Shown: positions 26,476 to 36,197 of the stretch, one piece after another
How positions within the stretch are numbered: the stretch's first letter is position 1
How the letters are laid out: each line of letters starts with the position of its first letter
Assembly: GCA_002433075.1 (NCBI GenBank)
Contig: DJHM01000011.1
Span: 299,790-358,733, forward strand
DNA length: 58,944 nucleotides
DNA from: Latescibacteria bacterium UBA6620
GTDB taxonomy: Bacteria; Latescibacterota; UBA2968
Reading direction: 5' to 3'
The notes under the pieces: generated by a model
Seen by the model: the letters and a program-made list of their open reading frames with translations, nothing else
What the model was told of the DNA's origin: nothing
Databases searched by the model: none
Translations under genes and position numbers: made by a program

Positions 26476-27303
26476 CTACCTGTCCAGCTTGACCCAATCT
26501 GGCCAGATTTTAGCAAAGAACGACCGTTGGATGCCCCGCACGCTCTCCCCACCGTCGAGAACGATATTGGAGCCGACGTTGTAGTTGCCGGCCTGCGAAG
26601 CGAGAAAGATGGCAGCTCCCGCGATATTCTCCTTCTCCCCGATCCTCTTCGCCGGGATGGACTTCTTCATCTCAGCAGTATGGTCCCGGGCTGCCCTGTT
26701 CAAATCGGAAGGGAAGTCACCGGGCGAGATCGTATTTACCTGAATCCCCTCCCATGCAAGGCTGTCCCCCAGAAGCCGATCGAGTTGGATGACGCCCGCC
26801 TTGCTGGCACCGTAGGCGTAGTTGTAGGCTGTGTTAAGCTTTCCACAGCCATCGATCGAAGCAATGTCGATCACGTTGCATGGGGTTTCGGCTGAAGCTC
26901 TAACTCGCAGGTAAGGCAGAAACGCCTGGACCATGAAGAAGATGGTCTTGACGTTGAGATCCATCACCGTGTCCCATGATTCCTCCGTGATCTCTTCAAT
27001 CTCCTTGCGGCCGTCACTGGTTCCGGCGTTGTTCACCAGAATATCGAGCGATTGCTCTCGTTCACCGAAATCCTTCGCCAGCTGTTGGATGCCGTCGACC
27101 GAACCTACGTCGGCAACGATCGACTCACAGGGTCCGATTTCCGCCAACTCCTCCTGCTTTTTCTTAAGAACGTCTTCTCTGCGTGCGACAATGTAGACTT
27201 TCGCCCCAAAGTTGACGAACCCCTCGGCGATCATCGCTCCGATGCCCGTGGAGCCGCCGGTCACCAACGCGACTTTCCCCTCGAGTGAAAACAGGTCTTT
27301 CAT
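26476..27303 (-). CDS. Short-chain dehydrogenase/reductase (SDR)
   Basis: 275 residues. Cofactor motif TGGSTGIG at 15-22, NNAG in ILVNNAGTSDG, and the catalytic Tyr-X3-Lys in AYGASKAGV (about residue 165). The ending ILDGGESVRG is the classical SDR C-terminus. GGAGG precedes the ATG at 27303. Classical SDRs oxidise or reduce hydroxyl/keto groups, often of sugars. It is 81 bp downstream of the MFS gene. Confidence 0.94.
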   Translation of the reverse strand: MKDLFSLEGKVALVTGGSTGIGAMIAEGFVNFGAKVYIVARREDVLKKKQEELAEIGPCESIVADVGSVDGIQQLAKDFGEREQSLDILVNNAGTSDGRKEIEEITEESWDTVMDLNVKTIFFMVQAFLPYLRVRASAETPCNVIDIASIDGCGKLNTAYNYAYGASKAGVIQLDRLLGDSLAWEGIQVNTISPGDFPSDLNRAARDHTAEMKKSIPAKRIGEKENIAGAAIFLASQAGNYNVGSNIVLDGGESVRGIQRSFFAKIWPDWVKLDR

Positions 27304-27384
27304 TTTTTCCTCCGTGTATGAATGAAGATCGAGTGAGAAGGTTCGATCAGGGGCCCGATAAGCTCATGGAATCCATCGCCTGCG

Positions 27385-28590
27385 TCAACCGTGCGAAACG
27401 AATTGAGCCTCCTTGCGACTTTCGCTCCGAACCCCCAGTGCCAGGCTCGTCATCCACACCAATGGCGCCGCCGCCGTAGCGGCGAGGGCCCAGCGCAAAC
27501 CAACAAGATCAGCTGCCATACCGAACGCAATCGGCCCGGTCAGGGCCCCCAGCAGGGCCGCGCTGTTGAAGGCGGCGAACATGGTGCTTCCCGCGGTGGG
27601 AAAACGGTCGCCGGCGTGCGCGTTGACGGACGGATAGAGACCGGAGACCGCGAACCCGAGTACGGAGAGCCACGCCACGACCGCGAACGGGTGATCGTGC
27701 CAGGCCGCCGGAGGCGAGCTGACCAGGCAGGCAAAACCGGTGATGAACACAACCTTCCTGAGTCCCAGGCGGCGTATCACGATCGGCATCGTCAGCCGAC
27801 CCGTCGCCATGACCACCGCGTAAACCATCAGGCCCACTGCACCAAAGGAGCGGCTGCTGCCGATGCTGATCTCGAGGTAGTAGGGCATCCAATGGGCGGC
27901 AGTCACTTCAGTGATCGTCGTGAAAAACAGACCCAGGACGAGGAGCCTGAATCTCCAGTGTCCTGCCACTTCACGGAACGGGATCCGTACGTCCGACCGG
28001 TCGGAGCGTGCCGCTCTTCGTCCTGGCATGAACTCGAGGAAGGCAGCGGGGGCGTAGACCAGGACCAGCACGGTGAACAGGCCGAAGAGGCTCCGCCAAC
28101 CCACATTGAGTTGGAAAGCCAACAGAACAACCACCAGGATGACGCACACCCCGATGTACCAGCTCGAATGATGGATAGCGGTGATGCGGCCCCGATTCTC
28201 GGCGTAGAGATCGCATAGCAGGGCCGTCATCGGCGCCGACACCATGCCGCGCCCGAGCCCCGTAATCGTCCCCCCTGCCAGGGCGTGAAGCGGTTCCGTC
28301 GCGACGGCGACCACGACCAGGCCCACGGCCTGCACGAGCGAGCTGATCAGGATCTGCAAACGGTAGCCGAGCCGATCGACGAGCCACCCCGATCCAACGC
28401 TGGTGAGCGCCGAGCTCCAGATCGGTGAACTCAGAAACAGACCCTTGGACAGCTCGGAGTCCATCCCCAGATCAGCTGAAATGGCGCTGAGGCACGCCGC
28501 TGCCCCCAGCATCATCGTGCTGCCAGCGGCCATCGCGTAGCAGGCCACGACCAGGATCGTTCTCCGCGAACCGTGCACACTTGGCGTCAT
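27385..28590 (-). CDS. MFS transporter
   Basis: 401 residues from the ATG at 28590. About 12 hydrophobic segments; TILVVACYAMAAGSTMMLGA as helix 1, SGWLVDRLGYRLQILISSL with the loop 2-3 signature (GxLxDRxGxR), and a cytosolic Arg-rich loop in the middle (EFMPGRRAARSDRSD). The upstream 35 codons of the open frame lack family character. Heading the minus-strand run, it probably imports the substrate of the downstream enzymes. Substrate unknown. Confidence 0.88.
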   Translation of the reverse strand: MTPSVHGSRRTILVVACYAMAAGSTMMLGAAACLSAISADLGMDSELSKGLFLSSPIWSSALTSVGSGWLVDRLGYRLQILISSLVQAVGLVVVAVATEPLHALAGGTITGLGRGMVSAPMTALLCDLYAENRGRITAIHHSSWYIGVCVILVVVLLAFQLNVGWRSLFGLFTVLVLVYAPAAFLEFMPGRRAARSDRSDVRIPFREVAGHWRFRLLVLGLFFTTITEVTAAHWMPYYLEISIGSSRSFGAVGLMVYAVVMATGRLTMPIVIRRLGLRKVVFITGFACLVSSPPAAWHDHPFAVVAWLSVLGFAVSGLYPSVNAHAGDRFPTAGSTMFAAFNSAALLGALTGPIAFGMAADLVGLRWALAATAAAPLVWMTSLALGVRSESRKEAQFVSHG

Positions 28591-28865
28591 TTTTCCCGAT
28601 TCCTGGACCGAATCTCGTACCCTGCCAATCCTAACGCTCCTCCGGATCAATGAACAATGGGGAGGAAGTGTGTCCCCTTGTGCCAGGTATCGCAACCCGA
28701 ACTCGCACCCAGACCTTCATTCCCACGAGAATACCCCTGTCCATTAAGCCCAGCCTCACCGAACGTGAATTCTTTCGCCATTTTGACTCTATCTTGGCAA
28801 CCCTCGCGAACGGTTCCGGCTCTTCTCCGTAGAACGCGTTCGGAAATGGGATTCCAGGAGACCAA

Positions 28866-30517
28866 GTGGACGATTTGACATCATTGATCAACCGCGTCCA
28901 AAACGGCGAGATAGACGCCTTCACGCCCATCGTGGAGAAATTCCAGGACATGGTGGTCGGATATGCCTACGCGATTCTGGGCGATTTTCACAAGGCAGAA
29001 GACGCGGCTCAGGACGCATTTATTGTCGCATTCCTCAACCTGGACATCGATCCGAGAGCCAGCTGACTTTCCGGGTTGGATGCGGAGGATCGTTTTTACG
29101 CAGTGCAGCCGAATGAGACTAAGCAACAGGCTATCGACAGTGGAGCTAGACGAGGCGATGGAGACACAGACAAAGGAACCCACGCCTGATGAAGTTCTGG
29201 AGAAGACGGAGACCAGCGGACTCGTTCGCGGCATCATCGAGTCCCTTCCAGACCTTTCCCGAGAGGCGATCACGCTGTTCTACATTTCGGATCTGTCTCA
29301 CGCTGAGATCGCAGCGTTCCTGGAAATACCGGTGTCTACCGTCGAAAAGCGGCTGCACGACGGACGGAAGCGGATGAAGAAAGGAATCGTGGAAATGACC
29401 CAATCAGAACTGCAATCGGGAAGACACTCGCGGGACGACACGTTCTCGACATCTGTCGTCGAGACGATTCGAACCGCAGTGGTGGCTATCAGTCAGGGAG
29501 ACTGTGAGCGCCTCGAGAGGTTGCTGAAAGAGAAACCCTCGATCGTCCATATCGGCGGCGCACTCGACCCGGAGGGAGAGCCCGCCAACTACTTCACTGG
29601 CGCCACGCTCCTGCACTACACGGCTGGAAACCCGACCCGGAATCCGATGCCACCCAATATCCTGGATGTGGTCCGCGTGTTGCTCGACACCGGGGCTGAT
29701 CCGAACGCGAAAACCGAACTCGGCAACACGGTCGTCACGCTCGTGGCGAGCGGAAGGATTCCCCGTGAAGCTGGTGTGCAGATCAACCTGATCGATCTTC
29801 TTGTCGAGCGGGGGGCAGATGTCAATGAAGGTCAAAGCGGAATCGAAGTTGCCCTGTACCACGGGGAAACGGATGCAGCACGAGCGCTGTTTCGACACGG
29901 GGCCAAAGTCGACCTTCGCACGGCCGCCGGACTGGGTGAGCTCGACCTAGTTGAGAAATACTTCAACGAGGATGGATCGCTGAGATCAGATGCCAACACC
30001 ATTCCGGTTTACGCCGTGCTCGAACCGAAAACGGTGGCGGATGAGCTGGTGTTGCAGCTCCCTCTCGAGAGAGCGATCAATAACAAACACCCGAAGGTGG
30101 CCGCGTATCTCCTCGACAAGGGCGCAGACGTCAATTCCAGGGCGCGGGGCATGACGCCTCTCCACCTCGCGTGCTCTGCCATCTCACAGGACGGGCCCGA
30201 GATGGTCGAGTGGCTCCTCGACCACGGCGCAGATCCCTCGATCCAGGACAACGTGGGACCCAATCTGCTGCCGATCAACTGGGCCGTGCAAAACAACCGC
30301 CCGAGAAGTCTGGCCTACCTGATCGATCGGGGACACGGGACCGACACTGCAGGGATGTCTCCAACACACTATCCACTGCGGCCATCGAAAGGTCGTGGAT
30401 GTCCTCCTGAAGGCGGGAGCCGATCCGAACGTGAACACCAGGAAGGGCGGAACGATGGTGCAGATCGCGAAGGAAGCCGGACACGACGATCTCGCGACCT
30501 ACCTCGAAGGACTATAG
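28866..30517 (+). pseudogene. ECF sigma factor with C-terminal ankyrin repeats, two frameshifts
   Basis: Three reading frames complete one another. Codons 28866-29062 (GTG start, GGAGA seven bases upstream) encode sigma region 2 (DMVVGYAYAILGDFHKAEDAAQDAF). The next frame resumes with REPADFPGWMRRIVF and region 4 (LPDLSREAITLFYISD, HAEIAAFLEIPVSTVEKRL), then ankyrin repeats (VRVLLDTGADPNAKTELG, LLDKGADVNSRARGMTPLHLA, WLLDHGADPS). Near 30326-30345 a second shift is needed to reach VVDVLLKAGADPNVNTRKG, ending with TAG at 30515. Both shifts go +1 and the total length leaves a remainder of two bases. It may be a true pseudogene or an assembly error. Confidence 0.8.
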
Positions 30518-30541
30518 GACTGCGCCATCATCTGCAGGAAG

Positions 30542-30571
30542 GCGCCCCTCCCGAACTGCTGAGAGGGGCGC
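30542..30571 (+). terminator. Probable intrinsic terminator between convergent genes
   Basis: Perfect nine-base stem GCGCCCCTC (30542-30550) / GAGGGGCGC (30563-30571), then TTTCG. The T-tract is short. It lies 24 bases after the sigma-ankyrin stop and 28 bases before the end of the opposing gene, so it may serve both. Confidence 0.65.
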
Positions 30572-30599
30572 TTTCGTGTGTCCCAACGTTCCACCAGGC

Positions 30600-31565
30600 T
30601 CAGAACCATCGACCTTTGTCCACGATGTTCTTGAGCGGCTGTCCCGCGGCAAAACGGCGTGCGTTTTCGAGCAGAATCTGGAACCTTCGTTCGGGCAGAT
30701 TCTCGGCTTCCCGAACCGCGACGTGGGGGGTGATCAGCACATTGGGCAATGTCCAGAGCTTGTGGTCCGATGGAAGCGGTTCGACCTCGAATACGTCCAG
30801 ACCACAGCCGCCGATGACACCATTCTCGATCGCGTCCGCAAGCTCGTCGATGCGCATCGTTTTTCCGCGCCCGATGTTGATGAAGTAGGCCGTGTTTTTC
30901 ATGCGTTTGAATCGAGCTCCGTTCCACATGCCAGCCGTATCAGGCGTGTGGGGGGTGGTGGCAATGACGAAGTCGGCCCGCGGCAACAGTTCGTCCAATT
31001 CCTCAGGGGTGTGCATCTCAACATAGGACTGAGAGTACTCCGGACGCGCGTCGACGCCGATCACATCCATGCCGAATTCGTGGCACAGCCGGGCCGTTTC
31101 GTGTCCCACACCACCGACGCCAACGATCAGTGCCGTTGCCTCCGGCAGATAGATGTAAGGGCTCTTGCGGGCATCCCCCTCCCACGCCTTACGAGATTGA
31201 GCTTCGACGTACCACGGAAGTCCGCGAGACAGGGCAATCAGGAACATCATGATGTGGTGGCTGATGTGGTCGTAGTAGATGCCACGCGGATTGGCGATGA
31301 CGAGTGGGTGGTCGATCAGCTCCTGGTAGAAATAGCCTTCGCGGGGACCGGAGTCGGGGTTCTGCAGCCACCGGAGTTTTTTCGCCTCGGGTAGCGTGTC
31401 CAGTGGGATCCAGCCAAATGCAGCGTCCGCATCGACGATCTCGCGCCTGGCGTCTTCGTCGGTTTCAGGAGAGACAACCGTGTATTCAGGAAGTTCTTCT
31501 GGGAGGCGTCGAGCGAACATCACTTTGAGATCATCCTGAGGAGGCATCATGACGAATTTGAGCAT
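30600..31565 (-). CDS. D-isomer-specific 2-hydroxyacid dehydrogenase
   Basis: 321 residues. NAD motif VGVGGVGHETARLC (about 147-160), and the catalytic triad Arg in INIGRG, Glu in DVFEVEPLP and His in LITPHVAV. The shape resembles phosphoglycerate or glyoxylate reductase-like enzymes. GGAGAA precedes the ATG at 31565. It may reduce 2-keto acids released by the aldolase or dioxygenases; this is inference. It stands alone, downstream of the broken phosphotransferase. Confidence 0.93.
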   Translation of the reverse strand: MLKFVMMPPQDDLKVMFARRLPEELPEYTVVSPETDEDARREIVDADAAFGWIPLDTLPEAKKLRWLQNPDSGPREGYFYQELIDHPLVIANPRGIYYDHISHHIMMFLIALSRGLPWYVEAQSRKAWEGDARKSPYIYLPEATALIVGVGGVGHETARLCHEFGMDVIGVDARPEYSQSYVEMHTPEELDELLPRADFVIATTPHTPDTAGMWNGARFKRMKNTAYFINIGRGKTMRIDELADAIENGVIGGCGLDVFEVEPLPSDHKLWTLPNVLITPHVAVREAENLPERRFQILLENARRFAAGQPLKNIVDKGRWF

Positions 31566-31706
31566 GGGTGTTCTCCAACTGATGTCAGGGGCGCACAGGG
31601 CTTCGGCATGAAATGGAAGCTCTAGTTCTTCCTACCCGCGGGACTCGTATTTACCATGGCTGATGTGAATGGGGTCATCCCGTTGTTTTCTCTACCGCTC
31701 GGACCA

Positions 31707-32834
31707 TCAGAGCAGCGATTCCTTACACTCCCAGTCCTCGAACGCAACGATGTTGGCCGCAATGCGTTCCAGGGCACGTTGGTGAGGGAGTCCATCCAAC
31801 CAGTCGTAGGTGACCTCCAGAGGAACCTGAAGGTGAGCGATGATGGACAGACGGTAGTCGTGTAAGCAGTCCTCCCACGTGTAGTCCTGAACACCTTCCG
31901 GTATCAAACAGTTGTGATACCTCTTGAGCAGTTTCTCTTCAAAAACTCTGCGCTCTTCAGGGGGAAGAGCAGGTGCGAGTATGAAGCGGCAGATGTCATA
32001 GACCCCAAGACCCCGCGTACAAATTTCCCAGTCGAAAATCAGTGGGTCGTAAGCATCCGGGTCCTGGGGTTAGAATACGTTTGAGGAATCGGCGTCCCCG
32101 TGCAGCAGAGTCAAATTTTTCTCCCCAGCAATTCGTGGCAGAATCGCTCGAGGCTACGAACGTATTGCCCTCTCGCATACTTCTCTTTGTTCAAGGGGCA
32201 GATGCAGGCGTTTCGCCACGCTTGGGTCGACTAGGAAGTACCGATTCGCCAGCTCCTGACAATGGTCACGGACAGCGTCGACTGCTGGTATATGTGCCAG
32301 CCCGACTATTCCGCCCTGAGGGCTCAGGAAATCATCCGAGCGCACGTTTTGTTGTTCCCACCATTGCGTGCCCCACCAGTGGGCGTGGATTTTGGCGAAG
32401 CAATCACACACGGAAAGAGCCTGCTCCTAAGGCCATCCGGCGAAAGGTCGGGTTGAGTGAGTCTGAGAGATGTCCTCCATTAAGAGGTGACAGAATCCCA
32501 TCTCATCGTCTGTGCCTATATCGTAACATCGTGGAATGGGCAGGCACAAGTCTTGGGCAAGGTCTCGGTAGAAGACACCCTCGAGAATGGCCTTGCAACC
32601 TCGACCGTGTTCGCGCCGGTTGGATTTGAGGAAGAACTATCGGGGTAAGTCCACCACCCCGTGGGAGTACCGAACAACCAAACGAATCAGGTGGCACCCT
32701 CGAGCTTTCTTCCAACGCCACGTGACGTTGATCTCTTCTACTTCTCCACGTAGGAGATGTCCGTTCTTCCTGAGACGATCCGTCAGCCACCAGGCCTGAA
32801 TCTGCTTGATGCGCGTAAGAACTCGATGCCCAAT
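31707..32834 (-). pseudogene. Phosphotransferase (EcKL/choline-kinase-like fold) interrupted by four in-frame stops
   Basis: One frame stays coding-like from about 32834 to TGA at 31707, broken only by TAG (32639-32637), TAG (32429-32427), TAG (32156-32154) and TAA (32072-32070). Recognisable kinase elements in order: FFLKSNRR (ATP Lys), HLLMEDIS, FAKIHAHWW, LTLLHGDADSSN (HxDxxxxN loop), LIFDWEICTRGLGVYD (metal Asp), then DYTWEDCLHDYR. All spacings between stops are multiples of three, so no frameshift is required. The expected start, just after AGGAGG (32843-32838), is ATT instead of ATG. TAG ends intact genes nearby, so genome-wide recoding is unlikely. Nearest family: ecdysteroid-kinase-like/APH. 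Confidence 0.82.
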
Positions 32835-32905
32835 AGACCTCCTGTCTGCCTACGAACCGCGTGGGTAGGAGTCCAAGCGGTAGGCTGCCAATGCAGTAGG
32901 GAAGA

Positions 32906-34267
32906 TCACTCGCCGCTTCCCGAGCTTTCGATCTCTTTGAATCTGTGTACGAGGATCACGGAGAAGGGTACGCAGCAGAGGGAGATCAAAAAGACTCCGC
33001 GATAGCCGATCACGGTCGCCGCCAGGCCAGCAAGGATCGGGAAAGCGCCCTGAAGCACACCAAAGGTATTCATGAAGCTCGTATAAGTCGGTCTCCGATC
33101 CGGTGGCGCAATATCCAGGACGAGCGCCGTGCGTCCTGTGTAGTTACTGCTCGAGGCGAACGCGTCGAACACGAACGTCAAGGTGAAGAAAAGCACGTCT
33201 ATCCGGATGGCGGATTCGATACCGATCAGGGTCAAGGGACGGACATACTCTACAGGCAGGTAGGGCGTAAGGATCGGGATCGAAACGGACAGAGCCAGCA
33301 GATAGGCCCCGTAGACCAGGAGGGAGCGGCTGCCTCGACGAGGAGCCACCCAGGCCCAAAGCGCATTCGATAGAAGCGAGCTCGCCTGCGAGACCGACAC
33401 GAACAGGCCTACAAAAACCGCCGCGATTCCAAGGTTCGAAATGGCGTATGGCACGTAGAAAGACCTGCCCACCTCGGCAGCTGCCCACGTGTAACGAAGT
33501 GCGAAGAGTCTTCGATAGTTGGCGTCATCCTTCAGCAGCCTCAGGCCGCTCATCAGGTATGCACGAAAGGGCTCTCGTTTCCGCCGATTCTCCTCGATCG
33601 GTTCACGAATCAGAGCGAAGATGAGTGCAGAGGCACCTGTGACCGCACCGCCGATCATAAACAACACGCCATACGAACCTGGAAAACCGAATCCGCTCTT
33701 CTCGCTCAACACGTAGGAGATGACGCCACCTGTTCCGATGGCAAGCCCCCCACCCACGAGACGGGTCATCGCGAATACACGCGCACGCTGTCTACTGGGT
33801 ACGGTTTTCCCCACCACATCCATCCGCGGGACGTTCGTGGCACCCATCATAGATGTAGTCACGGCATACATCGCGAGAAACACGACGAACAGACTTGTGG
33901 CATCGACGCCTGCTGCGGACCACAGGACGATTCCGATACCTACCGTAAACGCGCCTCGAATGAGCTGCACACCAACAAGGAAGGGCAGCTTCCTGGGACG
34001 TTCTTCAATGAAGTGGGAAATGAAAACCTGCGGCCAGGCCCAACCTACGCGCATCAGAGCCCTGGAGAGGCCTACCATGACGCTTGAACCGGTCAAGGTC
34101 TGGATGAATGCGGGGATGACCGTCTCGGAACTGGCAAACCGATAGCCGGACTCGCTCAAGCCGCCGTTCAGTATAAACAGACGGGCGTTGCGTTTCACTT
34201 CCGCCGCATCACCAGGGTGGTCAGAAATGTCTGATTCCATAGGCTCAGGTGCGGGCTCAATTCTCAA
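32906..34267 (-). CDS. MFS transporter
   Basis: 453 residues, about 12 membrane segments, with a charged N-terminal tail (ESDISDHPGDAAEVKRNAR) before RLFILNGGLSESGY. It has SVMVGLSRALMRVGWAWPQ, a central Arg/Glu-rich loop (IREPIEENRRKREP), and PPDRRPTYTSFMNTFGVLQ near the C-terminus. Not closely similar to the MFS at 27385. It is the last gene of the minus-strand run from 43699 and probably moves the substrate or product of the GH43-like and PhyH enzymes. Confidence 0.87.
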   Translation of the reverse strand: MRIEPAPEPMESDISDHPGDAAEVKRNARLFILNGGLSESGYRFASSETVIPAFIQTLTGSSVMVGLSRALMRVGWAWPQVFISHFIEERPRKLPFLVGVQLIRGAFTVGIGIVLWSAAGVDATSLFVVFLAMYAVTTSMMGATNVPRMDVVGKTVPSRQRARVFAMTRLVGGGLAIGTGGVISYVLSEKSGFGFPGSYGVLFMIGGAVTGASALIFALIREPIEENRRKREPFRAYLMSGLRLLKDDANYRRLFALRYTWAAAEVGRSFYVPYAISNLGIAAVFVGLFVSVSQASSLLSNALWAWVAPRRGSRSLLVYGAYLLALSVSIPILTPYLPVEYVRPLTLIGIESAIRIDVLFFTLTFVFDAFASSSNYTGRTALVLDIAPPDRRPTYTSFMNTFGVLQGAFPILAGLAATVIGYRGVFLISLCCVPFSVILVHRFKEIESSGSGE

Positions 34268-34384
34268 TCGGTTGCCTGAATCACGAAGCCGCAGTCACCA
34301 CCAACGATCCGTCCATTTCAGGCACGTCACGCCAGGTGAACCTGCACGCCGAGAGCCACGCTGGCTCCACCACGCAGGGGAGCG

Positions 34385-35296
34385 CTACGAAGCGCGTAGA
34401 GCTGCCTCCCAACGATACAGGTAGACCGGGTCACCCTGCTGAGCCAGTCCCCAGGAGATGCCCTTCCCCACCCCGTCATCGTCGAACGCGTCGGGGCAGT
34501 AGACACTGGCGTCGAGAAGATGGCCGACCTCGGCGCCGAGCTGAAAGTCAAGGCCGTCCTTGCTGTAGGCCAGACAGTTCCGATCCACGACCCCAGCCAC
34601 ACCTTCCCTGTGCGGCCAGACGCAGCCGGTGTGCCAATCCGCGTAACAGACCGGTTCCTTCTGCGGTTTCACGAACGGTCCCGCAACCTCCTCTGACGTG
34701 GCGACTCCCAACCAGCACTGGCTAGTGTCCGAGCTCCGTCCCTTGTAGTAAAGCCAGTACTTCCCATCCCGCCGAATGATGCACGGATCGTCCATCAGGA
34801 TATGATCGAACCTTTCCGGTTCCCGGGAGGGGCTCAGGATCGGGTCCTCGCAGATGTATTCGAATGGGCCTTCGGGTCGGTCGGACACGGCAAGTCCGAT
34901 GTGCTTCTCGGGCGGGATCAGAAAGACGTTTCTTCCGTGGAGGTCGGTCTGTGCGCTGAAAAACAGGTAGTACCGACCGTCATCATCCGGCACCATATGT
35001 GGGGCGTGCTTGCCGCGTTCGTGCCAGGCACCATTGGGGCTCGGCGCGATTACATTCCCGTGTTCGGTCCAATGGTGACCGTCCTCTGACGTCGCCATCC
35101 AGATTTCGAGGACGTTGGGGGCGTGAACTTCATCGCGATGCAGCCCCGCTCTAACGTGAGAATACCAGACGTGATAGCGACCGTCGATTTGGAGGATGTT
35201 GCTCGGGTCCCAACGAACGACGCCGTCACCCTCGCCCAGTCCGTGGGCGGGGGTGCGGGTAATATGGGCTGTTCTCAGTTCGGTGGGAATCAACAT
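34385..35296 (-). CDS. GH43-like five-bladed propeller glycosidase
   Basis: 303 residues. Blades carry WDPSNILQIDGRYHVWYSH, KHAPHMVPDDDGRYYLFFSAQ, ILMDDPCIIRRDGKYWLYYKG and GVATSEEVAGPF. The conserved Asp-Pro pairs and the D(G)RYYLFF/D-GKYWLYY strands are those of GH43/GH117-type propellers; Asp in MDDPC is the likely pKa-modulating residue. No C-terminal sandwich, unlike the four larger propeller proteins. No signal peptide. It lies between PhyH and MFS genes on the same strand. Confidence 0.82.
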   Translation of the reverse strand: MLIPTELRTAHITRTPAHGLGEGDGVVRWDPSNILQIDGRYHVWYSHVRAGLHRDEVHAPNVLEIWMATSEDGHHWTEHGNVIAPSPNGAWHERGKHAPHMVPDDDGRYYLFFSAQTDLHGRNVFLIPPEKHIGLAVSDRPEGPFEYICEDPILSPSREPERFDHILMDDPCIIRRDGKYWLYYKGRSSDTSQCWLGVATSEEVAGPFVKPQKEPVCYADWHTGCVWPHREGVAGVVDRNCLAYSKDGLDFQLGAEVGHLLDASVYCPDAFDDDGVGKGISWGLAQQGDPVYLYRWEAALRAS

Positions 35297-35314
35297 GGTC
35301 CTCGGACGCGCTTT

Positions 35315-35342
35315 GTAGGGTCACGGTATGCCGTGACCCTAC
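35315..35342. repeat. Perfect 12-bp hairpin in an operon gap
   Basis: GTAGGGTCACGG (35315-35326) / CCGTGACCCTAC (35331-35342) with a four-base loop. It sits in the 65 bp between the PhyH stop (35362) and the GH43-like start (35296). No T-tract follows on either strand, so it may be a transcript-processing or stability element, or a small palindromic repeat. Confidence 0.8.
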
Positions 35343-35361
35343 GCCCAACGCTGAAAGGCGA

Positions 35362-36165
35362 CTACTCGCTGAGGGTGACCTTCTCCAGCTTCGCGATTTC
35401 CTTAGTGTGGGTGTAGTGTTCCGTTGCGATCAGCTCTTGCGTTTCGGGTGCGAGCCGCTGTCTGACCTCTTCGGGAATCGGGCCTTCCTGGCGGTGGTGG
35501 GGTCGATAGCGAAGCGTCAGGACGCGGCGCTGACGGTCGGCCGCATTCCACGGCAAGACGCCGTGGGTCACGCACTCGGGCATGATCAGAACGTCTCCGG
35601 CGGAGGGGGTGATGTTGACCACGCCTGGCGGGGGGTCTTTCTCGATAAGACCGTCGGAAAAGAGGTCACGGGGACGGTCGAACAGACTCTTGTGGGAGCC
35701 CGGCAGCACGAGGATTCCACCGTCGCCGGGACGCACATCGTCCAGGTAGGGAAACACAACAAAATCGTCGCAGAAGATCCGATCGTGGCGGACCTCGTAG
35801 CGGGCGCTCTCGAATCCGTAGTCGTCGCGAGCGCAGTGCAGAGGAACGGCCTTGGTGTGTCCCTGTGGATCGTCGACCATCATGGTACCACTGACGAGCA
35901 TGGGTTTACCATTCGTCAACTCGAGGACGATCGGCCAGACTGTGGGAAGGAAGACAAGTCTTTCCAGCGCCCGGTCGAAGGCGAATCCGTGAGAGAAACC
36001 CTTCTCCGGCAGCGACCCTTTGAAGTGCGGCGGCCGATCTTCCGGTGCGCTTTCGATGTAGCGATTTGCGGCCTCGGAAGCCGCATTCAGCTCCTTCGGA
36101 CTCAGTGCATTCTTCAGGTGGAGGTAGCCGAAGAGGTCAAACAGATAGCGTTGTTCATCGGTCAT
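35362..36165 (-). CDS. PhyH family protein, atypical metal motif
   Basis: 267 residues. It opens TDEQRYLFDLFGYLHLKNALS and shares most of its length with 52880-53680. Conserved PhyH strands: GDGGILVLPGSHKSLFDRP and MPECVTHGVLPW...RRVLTLRYRP (distal His and Arg). The first metal motif reads LHCARDDYGF, so the acidic residue follows His by four or five positions instead of two. The metal site may be rearranged, or the true ligand may differ. It is 32 bp from the next PhyH gene. Confidence 0.88.
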   Translation of the reverse strand: MTDEQRYLFDLFGYLHLKNALSPKELNAASEAANRYIESAPEDRPPHFKGSLPEKGFSHGFAFDRALERLVFLPTVWPIVLELTNGKPMLVSGTMMVDDPQGHTKAVPLHCARDDYGFESARYEVRHDRIFCDDFVVFPYLDDVRPGDGGILVLPGSHKSLFDRPRDLFSDGLIEKDPPPGVVNITPSAGDVLIMPECVTHGVLPWNAADRQRRVLTLRYRPHHRQEGPIPEEVRQRLAPETQELIATEHYTHTKEIAKLEKVTLSE

Positions 36166-36197
36166 CTTGGCAGAACTTTCAAGTCTTCAGAGTGAAC

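Noticed and set aside
31707..32834. Genome-wide recoding of TAG as an amino acid
   Set aside because: Intact genes here end in TAG (for example 5413, 17372 and 20264, the last overlapping the next gene as expected), and one kinase stop is TAA, so global recoding does not fit.
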